Origin: Emmonsiellopsis sp. PD_33
Taxonomy: Eukaryota > Ascomycota > Eurotiomycetes > Onygenales > Ajellomycetaceae
DNA: 30,721 bases
Assembly (NCBI GenBank): GCA_032988165.1
Contig: JANTQF010000398.1
Coordinates: 1-30,721, forward strand
Reading direction: 5' to 3'
The notes beneath the pieces were generated by a model that saw only the letters and a list, made by a program, of their open reading frames with translations, had not been told where the DNA came from and searched no databases. This document shows, piece after piece, positions 10,749 through 21,655 of the stretch (positions are counted from its first letter, which is position 1; every line of letters begins with the position of its first letter). The position numbers were made by a program, and so were the translations under genes.

Positions 10749-11772
10749 TCACGACCACCACGAAACAAGTCCCAACCCTGCAATTTGCATAGATCCCTAA
10801 ACGCCATTAGCACAGACCACACAACCAACCCCCCAAAAACAAGAAAGAAAAGAAAAACGAGAAAAGAAAGAACCCACAATAATCGAATACGGCGGTTTCC
10901 GCTCCATCACCGCCGAGCCATCCTGCGGATCCGGCGCGTCGGGGATCTGATCATGCCATTCCTCCGCCTCCACCCGGAACCGCACCGTCTCGCCAATGTC
11001 GAAGTAGAAGATTGAGCCCTCGCCGTTGTCCCAGATCCAGACTTGGTCTGTGTAGTCGCTGCATCAGGTGTGAGTGGATGGATGGTTGGTTGGTTGTGGG
11101 CAAATGGGGAAACTCACAATCTGGCTCCGTCTAGAAGGAGACTTGGGGGGATGAGAATGTCGTTGAAGAATTCAACGCTGACTGGGAGATGGGGTGGTTA
11201 GTTAGTCAGAGGTCTCTCTCTCTCTCTTGTCGACGAGATGCAAAAGTATTCGAATGAAACGCACTTTTGATGCCGTGTTCCGTCCCGCTGGTGATTTTCC
11301 CCAGGATAATCTCGCCCTTGAACGGTCGAAAGACGATTAATCTAAATTTGACTAAACATAGCCTTATATCAGTCCATCTGCAAGGAACAATGGTTTTGGG
11401 CCTTTTCCTATGCCATACCGTTAACATTGACAAGGCCAGTGCCATGTCCAATCAAGCCATCGGATGACTCGAGCAGGTCGTAAAATCCTATGCATAGGCC
11501 GACGTTTTGGATGACCTAGGTGTGTACTGTTAGCCACAACTTCCGGCATAGATATGGACAAAATCTGAAAATTAATGGATAGAAGCGGCCATTTCACACC
11601 TTATTCGCATATTTTTCATTTATATTATCTTCAATGGCGACGGCACTCAGCTTCGAGAAATCCTCAGGGGAGATTTGGACGAGGTCGGAAATGGTTGTCT
11701 AATTTCTTAGTAAGTATGGGATAAAATTATAGAGGGTGCATGTAGGAAGTCCAAACATACGAGTATAAACAT
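10749..11772 (-). CDS. rpc25: DNA-directed RNA polymerase III subunit RPC25/RPC8 (Rpb7-like)
   Basis: Stalk subunit of RNA polymerase III, partner of Rpc17, acting in initiation of tRNA and 5S rRNA transcription in the nucleus. Seven exons: 11772-11761, 11698-11600, 11515-11419, 11351-11265, 11181-11118, 11058-10878 and 10796-10749. Phases close exactly to 195 aa (yeast 212). The first exon is only 12 nt (MFIL); its intron begins gtatgt and ends attag with a ttactaag branch site. The N-terminal tip domain reads TTISDLVQISPEDFSK and IGFYDLLESSDG, then NVNVKFRLIVFRPFKGEIILGK. The OB-fold part follows: VEFFNDILIPPSLL, DYTDQVWIWDN, FDIGETVRFRVEAEEW. The C terminus GSMQIAGLGLVSWWS is typical. Several donors are weak (gtgtga, gtgcgt, gtgggt). 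Confidence 0.92.
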
Positions 11773-12247
11773 GATGGCGTTCGAAAGAGGATATCACCGA
11801 ATAACGAAAGATGTGGGATGTTGGTCCTCGCTGCTCTTCATCTTTCTGGGCTAGTGGGAGGGTATTTCCTGTGCGGAAAGGGGGGAACACGGGAATGAAA
11901 AACGATCACCGGTCCATATCCCTTCGAACAAACGCAGCAAAACCCGAAGAAAGAGCGGATATCTTAGTTGAAATGCCCGATATCATTCTTCGAGATCTCT
12001 TGAACCAGACATCAAAAAGTCGAAGTCAGGGTCACATGACTAGAGAGTCACGTGGGAATCTGCTTACCTAATATGCCTGGATCGTTGGCCGGGCCGGATC
12101 AACTTTAAGCCGTCAAAGATCTCGAGATCGCCAAACGAAGACAAGGAACAACCAACTTTGGAACAATATCGCGAACTCTTATTAATCATGGAGTTCTCGT
12201 GCATATTCTGTTGCCCTTAGGCTGCCGCGTCTATTTCTGTCCGCAGT
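11773..12247. promoter_or_regulatory. divergent promoter region, rpc25 (-) and NUFIP-like gene (+)
   Basis: A 475-bp shared upstream region between two divergent genes of the RNA/ribosome machinery. The only clear sequence signals are two RTCACRTG sites near its right side (12031-12054). Confidence 0.6.
12031..12054 (+). promoter_or_regulatory. paired RTCACRTG (Cbf1-type) sites
   Basis: GTCACATG at 12031-12038 and GTCACGTG at 12047-12054, same orientation, starts 16 bp apart, about 200 bp upstream of the NUFIP-like start and 260 bp upstream of the rpc25 start. Both match the Cbf1 consensus. Binding is inferred, not shown. Confidence 0.4.
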
Positions 12248-14600
12248 ATGAGTTCCGGCAGTTTCTCCTTTCCCCCTCCCCCTCCGCCACCCCCCTCCGG
12301 CGCCAGCAGCTATCCTGGTCCTCCTCCGCCCCAATATGGCCAGAACCAAAGGGGACGGGGTTCGGGGGGTTATCAACGTGGCCGTGGAAGAGGGAATGCG
12401 CATAGAGGGGGCAGAGGAAGCCACTCAGGTGGTCCTGGCTATGGAGCATCCCATAATATGAACTATACCCCTGGGGCCGGCAATAGATATGGCCCTCCTG
12501 CTCATCCACCAAGTAACCCACCCCCCCAATTCGGTAGCCAGGGACCGCCTCATTATCCCTCACAGCATAGCCAGCCAAATTACAGCCCGATGCCGCCATA
12601 CCCCCAGCCCGCTCCCTCACACGGCCCACCTCAAAATCCATACAACCAGCCCTCGCCCGCACCGTACCCAAACCATCAGCCCCCTAGCGGATATAATTCA
12701 GCTGCTCACGCGCCTCGACATGTTTCTTCGCCAGCTACTCATGGTCCACCACACGTAGTGGCACCTCCTATGCACTGGGGCTTCGATAACCCGAGCCAAG
12801 GGGCCTATTACCCGCCGCCGGATTCCCGACCTCCTAATTACCCCCCATACCCTGATATGCGCGACCACCAAGCCCATCATCAAGCACGCCAGCCACATGA
12901 TCGTCAGGGATCCAGATCGTCTCATGATTATAACGCATACCCTCCAACGAACCAGTTTGCTCGTGGCGAGAAATTTGCGAATCGCGGAAACAAGCGTCCA
13001 CATTCGAGTGCCTTTGGTACACCTAGAACACCCAACACCAAACCAGCCGCTCCTCTCCCAGTACCTAGCTTTGGGAATCCACTACCAGCCAATCCTCTCC
13101 CATCCAAGCCACCACCCTCCGTTGACGCTACCCGAAAGCACAAGAAGAAACGAAGAAAGTATAACCAGCTTGGCCTCACGCCAAAAACGGAGGAACATGA
13201 ATCTAGCGAGTCAGATAATGATGCCGATGAGGAGTCAAAGCTTTCACAAGCTGTTGCTACGGATGAGCTTAAATTTACCTACAGAGGGCAGACCTCGACG
13301 TTGCAGTCATCCACAGATATCGCCGCATGGATAGAGGAGCGTAAGAAGAAATACCCAACGCGAGCAAGGGTAGAAGAGCGGTTGAAGCAGGCCCAGGAGA
13401 AAAAGCAGGCGATAAAGGAAGCTAAAGAGGCTGCCAAAAAGGCGAGGGAGGATGCTACGAGAAAGAGAATTGCCCAAGAAGAGCAAGAGAAGGCACTTAT
13501 GAAAGAAGCAGCTAAGGCGAGAAAGGAGCAGGCAAAACTGGACCGCAAGGCTCTCGAAACGGCTGATCCTGCAGATGCGGCTGCAAAGGCAAAGCTGAAA
13601 GCTGAAAAACTTCGGCGAAAACTCATGAAGGAGGAGAAACGGGTAGCCCGCGCGGAGGCTGATGCTGAGAGAGCAAGGCTTCGCGCGGAAGCACTGAAGA
13701 CGCACGCCAACGGAATCAGCGAAGTAGAAGCTAGATCCGGTACCGCGTCGGGCATTGCAGCTGAGCAGGGAGCAGTGCCTGATACATCAGGCGGAGCCCC
13801 TGACATTACAAAGCCGGAAAGTACACAAACTGACAAGCACATGGAATTCGAAAATCCTAGCCTCGAGCAACCAACCTTAAATAATGAAAACAGTACCCTA
13901 ATAGAATCCGACACTGTGGTTACCGATTTACCCACCACTACCTCTGAAGCCCCCGGGGTGATTGAGAAGACGCTCCATACTGCCGCTCAGGTGGCTACCG
14001 GTGATGGCCTGCCTCCTGACTTAGACGTTGACGATAACCTTTCTCTATCATCAATTTCCGAGGACGAATTCGACCTTGATGACGAAACCTCATCCAGCGG
14101 ATCGGATTCTTCGGACGATTCCGATTCCGACTCCGACTCAGAACCCGAGCAAGCAACATCTCGACGAGAGCGACCTGACCGCGTCCTCCCGCCACCACGG
14201 CAGCAGAAGAACATCTGCCACCAATTTGCCAAGACAGGCCGCTGTAGACGAGGCGACAAGTGTAAATACTTGCACGAAGCGTCCGAACAAGATGGCAAAA
14301 TGAAAGCCGCTGTTAAACCTCCCGATCCGGTACAGGATAAAAACCAACGAAAGACGTTGTTGCAGGCTGTTAGTTACCCCCCCTTGCTGTTATTTGTCCC
14401 TTTCAACCCCCTGATGTTTGCTTATCCCATGTTCATTTACTGACCCCACTCAGCTCATAAGTCGCGAGAAGGAAGACGAGGACAGGAAAGTGATGATGGC
14501 CATCTCCTGGCTTGGCCAACGGGGCATGCTGGATGAGCCAGCAGCGGCTGATGACGCAGCGCAAGGGAACCCCCCCGACAATGCACCGCCAACGGCTTGA
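12248..14600 (+). CDS. NUFIP1-domain protein with CCCH zinc finger (Rsa1-like snoRNP assembly factor)
   Basis: Probable box C/D snoRNP assembly factor, by analogy with NUFIP1/Rsa1, which bridges Snu13 and the R2TP complex in the nucleus. Exon 12248-14368 plus exon 14454-14600 (85-bp intron, gttagt..ctcag, phase 0) give 755 aa. The order is: poly-Pro start (PPPPPPPPSG); RGG-type region (GRGSGGYQRGRGRG) to about residue 60; a long Pro/His/Tyr/Gln-rich disordered stretch to about 290; the basic KHKKKRRKYNQLGL; the NUFIP core FTYRGQTSTLQSSTDIAAWI with EERKKKYPTRARVEER (about 345-380); a long charged Lys/Glu/Ala coiled coil (380-490); an acidic Ser/Asp tract (SGSDSSDDSDSDSDSEPE, about 617-635); and a zinc finger CHQFAKTGRCRRGDKCKYLH (CX8CX5CX3H, about 656-675). 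Start ATG chosen at the first in-frame Met. The link to snoRNP work is family-based. Confidence 0.85.
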
Positions 14601-15996
14601 AGGTGACGTGGACGTCCACCTAATATTGAACCTATTATTTACACACATTTACTTCTCGACATGTAACCCATGCCTTGTTTGTTTTATTAGACGACTGCCA
14701 GAAGGAAGATGGGGAAAACAAAGATGATAATTTCCCTGTCAGCAACTGCTATACCCTCCTCCAGCAATTCATTTATAAATTTCTATCGCATTTTTGTATG
14801 AGTGAATATGGAATGGGATGGAATGTACTCTAAAGCTATCTTTATATACTTTTTCGCGCACAGGAAGTCTTTACGTCCCTTTTACTATTAATAGAAATTT
14901 GATGGCTGAATGGCCAAATATGTTGATCTGGGTGGTGAGTTTTGCCTTTTCACTTTTACTAAAACTACCTATATTTAGTTTACTTACGACGGTGGTCTAT
15001 TACAAGGTAAAAAAAAATTAAAAAATGCCATTGCTCTATTTTTTTCACCTAATGAGGGCCCCTTACAGCTAGACTTTTTTGCATTCTCACTAACACCCGT
15101 ATTTTGCGGTCCGCAAAAACCTACTCCTCCTCGTGGAGATGATGCTAGATCACAAAAAGGTTAGTCCTAATGGGTTCCAAGTCGGAATTGAGGGTACATG
15201 GCTGACATCTAGGTGAACAGATTGAGGAGGTCTTGTATTGATTGTATCCGCAGCGGAATCGTTTCACCGGCGTATGCTGTCATGCCTACGGATTCATGGC
15301 AAGCCATGGGAAGAGTACTCTGCAAAGTGAAACATGTCATGCAGGAGAGGCTCATTGACCATTGATACAGATCTTTCTCTGTTGGATCCAGCGCCAGTCG
15401 AATAGGATTTCGGTCAGATAATTCCACGTGCTGGGAGTCATGAGCAAGGGGAAGTTTACGCGAACTGGAAAGCAGTCCGCTTCAAAATAACTGTGATAGT
15501 ATCTATATGCAAGGTGATTCAAATGTCACCCTTGTTGATTGGCTTCCCTCGCCTTCTACAAAAATTTGAGTCTTATCCCTGATCGGTTCACTGGAACAGC
15601 AGATATGAGGTAACTAAGAGAGTGCTTGGGCAAGTCAGTTGACTATTCATCTTGAGCAATTTCTTAATACCGGTCTATTCCTATTACTTACGCTGTTGAC
15701 TGACATAATCGTCAGGCCGTTCTTACATGGCTTAAAACTTTGCCATGCAGAGAGATCAGTCTTGCAGCTTTATGAGCTGGTGATGGGGGTAACTTCTTGC
15801 ATATGCCTTTCCTGTCTCTCTTTCAGTTAAAACTGTTCCCATGCCACAATTCCATAAGATATTAGTGGATGGCTAGCCACTATCAAAGTGTTTCAGGAAC
15901 ATATCTCCTATTTTATCCTCCGTCAGATTCTCCTACACCTTCCCACCAACCTACTTTGCCATCACCATAGACGAATAGAAAATCTCGCTGTTCGAG
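14601..15996. other. gene-free stretch between the NUFIP-like gene and the urease relic
   Basis: About 1.4 kb. AT-rich near 14760-15060. A minus-strand frame at 15209-15427 looks slightly protein-like (LALDPTEKDLYQW, LPMACHESVGM) but has no start, partner exon or known domain, so I do not call it. Marks the change from dense to sparse gene content. Confidence 0.5.
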
Positions 15997-18900
15997 ATGC
16001 ATCTCGTTCCGAGAGAGGTGCGTGTATCTGTGGTTCTCATTTATCCTTAGTTGATACTGGTCTGATAGAGCTAATATGGCCTCTTGCTACCCAGCTCGAG
16101 AGGCTCACCCTTTCTCAACTGGGATTCTTGGCCCAGCGTCGCCTTGCGCGTGGAGTCCGACTGAACCATGCAGAAGCAGTTGTACGTCAATTGCCCCACC
16201 TCACTGCTATCTGATGCGGATACTCACTGTTGGTGTCGCTTCTTGCAGGCTCTGATATCTTCTGTTCTGCACGAGGTAATTATACTCCACTGATCAGACT
16301 GATTCCTGTTCCCTAGCTGAGGCGACGTGTAGCTGATCCGGGACGGACACTACGCGGTGGCGGATCTCATGTCCCTGGGCAGAACCATACTGGGCCGCCG
16401 TCATGTTTTGCCTTCTGTCCCCTATATCCTCCGGCAGATTCAGGCGGAAGGCACGTTCCCTACTGGCACCTTTATGGTATCAGTACAAGAGCCCATCGGA
16501 AGTGAGGTGGTAGATCTGAAGAGGGGGCACTTTATGGCAGCTGTATCCCAGCTCCAGATATTGATCCGTTCCCGGAGTCAAACCAGGAAGACTGCAGCGA
16601 AGAGAACGAACCAGGAGCTATAAAACTTTCGAACGAAGCCGAGGATATTTGTCTAAATGTGGGAAGGGAGAGAATTGCCCTGAAAGTCAAGAATTGTGGT
16701 AACCGACCAATTCAGGTACGTGACCCTCCCGCTCTTATTGAATATCAGGGGTTGACGTGAATAAAGGTTGGCTCTCACTACCATTTTCTCGAGACCAACC
16801 CCGAACTTGTTTTCGATCGAATCCAGGCATATGGCTATCGCCTGGACTGACCGGCTGGCGCGTCGGTGCGGTTTGAACCTGGACAGACTAGGGAGGTTAA
16901 CCTGGTAGAGATTGGAGGCCACAAGAAAATTTAGGGAGGGAATTTGATTGCCCCAGGACTGGTTAACGGAAGCCCTTCAAACATCCAAAAAATCGAGGAC
17001 CAGCTTAAAGATCAGAGGTTCGGTCACGAACGTGAAACCGAAAGCCCGAAGATATGTGAACCTTACAAGATACCGCGGGCCGACTACTGTGAGATGTATG
17101 GACCCACGGAAGGAGATCTCGTTCGACTCGGTTTAACCAATCTATGGGTGAAGGTAGAGAAGGATTATACTACGTATGGTGACGAGTGTAACTTCGGTGG
17201 AGGTAAGACCCTCCGAGACGGCATGGGTCAAACCTCCAATGGATCGTCTACCAGAAAAATGCGATTACACATGTGTCGACACCGCGATTACCAACGCCTT
17301 GATTATCGATCATTCTGGAATCGTCAAAGCAGACATTGGGATTAAAGATGGGAGAATCTCAGGGATCGGGAAAGCAGGCAATCCGGACACGATGAACGGC
17401 GTTGACCCTGATTTAATTATCGGACCAAACACGGATGTGATTAGAGGTGAAAACAAGACTGTGACAGCTGGAGGCATTGATACGCATGTCCATTTTGTTG
17501 ACCCTGGGCAGGTGATGGAAGGGCTTTGTGGTGGTCTGACTACCTTTCTGGGAGGAGGAACTGGTCCGTCAACCAGCACAAACGCCACGACATGCACATC
17601 CGGTCCAGAGAATATCAAGCGAATGATCCAAGCATGGGATGGTCTTCCTGTCAATATTGGTATTTCTGGAAAAGGGAGCAGTGGTTGCAAAGAAGGCCTT
17701 GTGGAGCAAATCCTTGCTGGGGCTGCTGGTTTAAAGATTCATGAAGACTGGGGTGCAACACACGCTGTGATTGATGCATGCCTAAAAGTCTGTGACATGT
17801 ATGATGTGCAGTGCATGATTCATACTGACACGATGAACGAAGGCGGCTTTGTGGACAGAACAATCGAGAGTATTGGTAACCGTGTGATTCATACATACCA
17901 CACAGAAGGAGCTGGAGGTGGTCATGCCCCTGACATTATCTCAATTGTTAAAAAGCCTAACGTTCTTCCTGCGAGCACCAACCCTACTCGCCCCTTTACC
18001 TTGAACACAGTGGAAGAGCATCTAGATATGGTGATGGTAGCACATCACCTATCAAAGGATATTCCTGAGGATGTTTCTTTTGCAGAGAGTCGGATTCGTG
18101 CCGAAACCATTGCAGCTGAGGATGTCCTCCAAGATATGGGAGCTATTAGCATCATGTCTTCTGATTCGCAAGCTATGGGCCGCGTGGGTGAGGTTGTTCT
18201 GCGAACTTGGCACACTGCCCATAAGATGCATGAACAGAGAGGCCGGTTGAAGGAGGACATTGACTGTGACTGCGATCCCAGGGTGAACAACTACCGGGTG
18301 AAAAGATACATTAGCAAGTACACGATCAATCCGGCCATCGCTCAAGGCATGTCGCATCTCATCGGCAGTGTCGAAAAGGGCAAGGTAGCAGATCTAGTCC
18401 TCTGGAAACCGAGCAGCTTTGGAACCAAGCCTCTTCAGGTGTTGAAGAGTGGAATGATAGCGGTGTCTCTGGGGGTATGTTTCAACCCAACTATGCAGGT
18501 CGAGTAAGCAAGCACCTAACATCTTCACTTTCGCTAGGGTGACCCCAACGGCTCGATTCCTACCATTGAACCCATGATTATGCGCCCCCAATTTGCGGTA
18601 AGTAAAATACTAATGCACCTTTCCAATCCCTCTTGCTGATTACGTTTCTGTCCTTATTCTAGACCCATGTTCCTAGTACATCTATCATGTTCGTCTCCGA
18701 CTGCTCCCTAGAGACGGTCAAAGGATACGGCCCAAGGAAACGTGTTGAGCCTGTCAATAGCTGTCGGAAAGTCGAGATCGGCAAAGACGAAGAGACTGGT
18801 GAAGTACTGTACAAGAAACTCAGCAAGAAGCATATAAGATTCAACTCTGTGACGCCAGAGATGGATGTCAATCCCGAGACTTTCATGTTTATCCACATCG

Positions 18901-19037
18901 CGTTCTTGACCTTGCAACAGATCTAACAGTTTTTGGTACTTTAGACAGTTAAAGCGACCATTGATTGTATGGAGACGGTATGCGATGTTCCGCTTGCGAC
19001 CCGATTACCTTTAACCCAGAACTATTTTGTTTTCTGA
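15997..19037 (+). pseudogene. ureB: urease (single-chain fungal type), degenerate
   Basis: Urease hydrolyses urea at a dinuclear nickel site in the cytosol. Homology runs from MHLVPRE (15997) to the C-terminal LPLTQNYFVF (stop 19035-19037). Inferred exons: 15997-16017, 16095-16181, 16249-16275, 16333-16715, 16767-18474, 18538-18597, 18663-18884, 18945-19037. Active-site segments remain: GGIDTHVHF (Ni ligands), GLKIHEDWGAT (carbamylated Lys), MIHTDTMNE, YHTEGAGGGHAPD. Damage: about +2 nt in the G run 16523-16527; in-frame TGA 16848-16850; in-frame TAG 16932-16934; +1 (or -2) shift near 17238; and the last intron begins AT instead of GT at 18885, so reading runs into a stop. The conserved flap cysteine (MVCHHL in ureases) is Ala here (MVAHHL). 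The stretch 17176-18507 is open for 443 codons. Sequencing error cannot be excluded for single changes, but five independent lesions make a pseudogene by far the best call. Confidence 0.88.
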
Positions 19038-19724
19038 TCTCCGCAGAATGAAGGGGTGAGGCACAAATGCGTCAACTTGGAATTTCTTTTCTTCTTCTTT
19101 TTGTTTTTATAGCGCTTGGTTTTATTAGCGTGCAGGTTTGTAAAGCTCTCATGGCTACTTTCTGCAAGTTACTCTAATGTACTTTTGTACATACATTTGG
19201 TTCAAAATCACCTTTCCGGAAATCCAGTTTGGATTATTTAAAATGCATACCTAATATACCAGGTCATTTTCGTTTTGCATTGCAAATTAACAATTCCTCT
19301 GCGCTCCCAACCCTAGAAAATACCCATCAACCGGCCTAGGCATAGTTCTATTTCTCCTGCATTTGCGGAGCCGCCTGCATAGCTTACATTTATGACATCT
19401 GTGAATTGGCTCTATCATATCTTTGCTTTATCATAGTCATCTAGGCAGGACAGCCTTTCCAAGAGCAAAGGTGTAGAAAGCCTGTCTGTTTCAATTTGAA
19501 CATGTATAGTCAACTTAGGAACTATAGTGCCTATGACCAGGCGGACCGAAAAAGATGACAAAAATGAAGAAATCAACGAACAAAATCAAGTAAATGAAAG
19601 GGAATTTGTAGCCCATAAAATCCCAGCACCACAGCTATTTCTTACAACAGAAGGGGGTCACAACACAAAATTAGGGGAGAGGATCTGGCACCAGCTGAAC
19701 CACTTCTCCACAGTTCATCATGTG
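19038..19724. other. intergenic, 3' of the urease relic
   Basis: AT-rich, TTCTTTTCTTCTTCTTTTTG tract near 19083. No gene or RNA recognised. The right part is the downstream flank of the unidentified minus-strand relic. Confidence 0.5.
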
Positions 19725-20414
19725 TTATGGGTCTTTCTTCACCTGCTCAACCCTGAGCCTCAGCTCTCCTCCAATTTTTATAACAAGACCCGCCGCGTCA
19801 AAGAGTTTGAAGCGGCTAGATGGATCCTGAGGAAGCTCACAAAGTTTGGCAACATCAATCCAAACCGTCCATTTTGGCTCAACGCCCCAGCCGAGCACTG
19901 GGCTAGTCAACATTTGCTTTCTTTCTGTAATGAACCGGACTTCCCATTTGTCTGGCTCATTTTTCTGTCATTGTCTTTCATGCCCCGGGACATCAGGCTC
20001 CTCAGTAACGTACTCTTTGTCAGGGTTTACTTCTTCAGGTGGCACATATGTGTACGCATCCAAAGCTTCGTGCGGTTGGGAAAGGGTGATATGAGTGTAG
20101 ATGCAAATGCACGAGTCGGGGTCACTAGAATTCTCAAGGCATTTGGGAATGTATACTCCTCGCAAGGGATACATCAGATCAGCCCACAAGAAATTCTTCT
20201 CGGTGTAATGGGGGCCTGGTGTGATATCATTTTTTGCTCGCTTCTCACTATCTTCTTTCTTCCATTTGTCTGGTAGCAGAACAGGCACAAGAGCAGCGTC
20301 TGTCGTTCTGGGGTCGTCATCCCTAAATTTGGATGAAGCCCAGTAGTCGTGCGGCCCGTGGACCTGCTGTTGTCGCTGTATGTTTTTGAAGCTTGGGCCG
20401 GCCATGACGGACAT
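19725..20414 (-). pseudogene. unidentified protein gene interrupted by an in-frame stop
   Basis: The minus strand reads as protein in one frame from 20414 to the terminal stop at 19725-19727, broken once by TGA at 19968-19970. The first part includes GPHDYWASSKFRDDDPRTTD, LVPVLLPDKWKKEDSEKR and PGPHYTEKNFLWADLMYPLR. A probable intron begins with gtatac after that and ends before the segment ALDAYTYVPPEEVNPDKEYV. After the TGA the same frame continues EPDKWEVRFITERKQMLTSP, GWGVEPKWTVWID and SSRFKLFDAAGLVIKIGGEL. Further upstream (20680-20560, minus) MAMKAAITEVRFEAGSLKTE may be an earlier exon, followed by a frame change. I do not recognise the family. The balanced, charged composition and uninterrupted frame continuity on both sides of the stop suggest a real gene in decay, or an unusual splice. 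The overlapping 249-codon plus-strand frame is less protein-like. Confidence 0.45.
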
Positions 20415-21341
20415 GTATCTGTACCGTTCCTATGTAGGATGCAATGATTTGGCCAACTCCATTGCATGTCCACGAGGATGAAGTGGAACACCATCATGAT
20501 GGGTCAAGGGGCAACCGTGTTGAACGACGTAGTTTGTGGCCACCTCGAGCAAGATACAGCTTTAAAATGTTTCCTGGCGCCAGGGGTCAAGTATGTCGTC
20601 TTTCTCAGGGTTTGTGGGGTGACGTGTTTCGGTTTTCAAGGACCCAGCCTCAAATCGCACTTCAGTGATAGCGGCCTTCATAGCCATGATGGATGTTATG
20701 GAGGAGATGGTAAAAATTTGGAAGATCGGAAGAGTACTACTAGTACGGCTTCTTGCCTCGCGCTAAGTTTTTGTATTTGAAAAAGTCCTACACTCCAATT
20801 GAAGATTCAAGCAGTTCTACCAACGACCTGCGACCGAGGCGGAAAAGGAAAGAAAAAGAACGGAAGGGATTACTAATCATTCGTGTCCGGGGAAAAATCC
20901 TTCGTAGCAGGAGCATAAATCTCGCCCTTTCTAGGACGATCAATTCTTGCCAATGGAGCGCTAATTGTGGGTTACTATTGACCCAACAAGATTATGGAAC
21001 TAGAACGCCATCTTCAAAGGTTCAGAGAAGCGGCAACGGGATAAACACGAATTTCAGATCACATTCAGTACACGGTGCGCATGCAGATGGGACGGTTGCA
21101 ACAATATGCAGGTCATTCAGTCAGAATCACACAAACATGACCAGTAGTGAAGCATTGAACACCCCTGCAATGGCCTCAGCCAATAAGATCCGCATCCGCG
21201 ATTTTTAAGTCACCTAAGGTTGCCCCACCTCATCCGGCCCCACATAGTTTAACTAACTTTAAACTAACAGCGAAACTCCAACCGACGACAAGTCTGTTTT
21301 TTGTCTGTTTTTTGGAACCACGTGGGCGGCACACGCTCCCT
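20415..21341. other. intergenic or decayed sequence
   Basis: May hold 5' exons of the minus-strand relic (around 20560-20680). A plus-strand frame at 20753-21208 is Ser/Arg/Asn-rich with no domain and is not called. CACGTG occurs at 21320-21325, about 20 bp before the UreD fragment's ATG. Confidence 0.45.
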
Positions 21342-21655
21342 ATGGCAGGGCCAGTGGGATCAGACGGGTAGTCGCCACTACGGCTGAGCCCGCTTTTGAC
21401 CCCTGGCAAAGTTGTTCTTACCCTCCTTCCACGCTGCACCCAAACCCTCACAACTCTGACCTTCAAATATCCCCTAAAGCTTCTCACTCATATCTTGCGG
21501 TATATCCCTGAATCGTCAGCTCTTCCACAAACATCTCCATCGGTCCATCTATATATCCTTACCTACGGGGGTGGTCTTCTTCCAGGAGATGAAATCGCGG
21601 TCTCCGTCACGCTCAATCCGCAAACCCGACTGGTTCTGACCACGCCCCAGGGAAA
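21342..21655 (+). pseudogene. ureD: urease accessory protein UreD, N-terminal fragment
   Basis: UreD helps load nickel into urease together with UreF and UreG. From ATG 21342 the frame reads MAGPVGSDG, hits TAG at 21369-21371, and then continues open through TPGKVVLTLLPRC, TLTTLTFKYPLKLL and YILTYGGGLLPGDEIAVSV to NPQTRLVLTTPQG. The sequence TYGGGLLPGD..TRLVLTT is the UreD N-terminal beta-sheet signature. Right after the conserved QG, where UreD proteins continue with STKIF-like sequence, similarity stops and a different gene's tail begins in another frame. About two thirds of the protein is missing. There is no other in-frame ATG after the TAG, so the stop is either a nonsense mutation or the start lay in a lost exon. 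Confidence 0.72.

Noticed and set aside
13279..13938. 219-codon minus-strand frame within the NUFIP-like gene
   Set aside because: Antisense of the Lys/Glu/Ala coiled-coil coding region; its Ser/Ala/Phe-rich composition is the expected mirror.
15209..15427. Minus-strand frame with transcription-factor-like flavour (LALDPTEKDLYQW)
   Set aside because: No upstream exon, start or zinc cluster found; upstream DNA is full of stops. Left as a weak hint only.
19527..20276. 249-codon plus-strand open frame
   Set aside because: No domain, and the opposite strand reads more like protein in one continuous frame on both sides of a single stop. Probably a shadow of that relic.
20753..21208. 151-codon plus-strand frame upstream of the UreD fragment
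   Set aside because: Ser/Arg/Asn-rich, no domain, no splice partner; likely chance.
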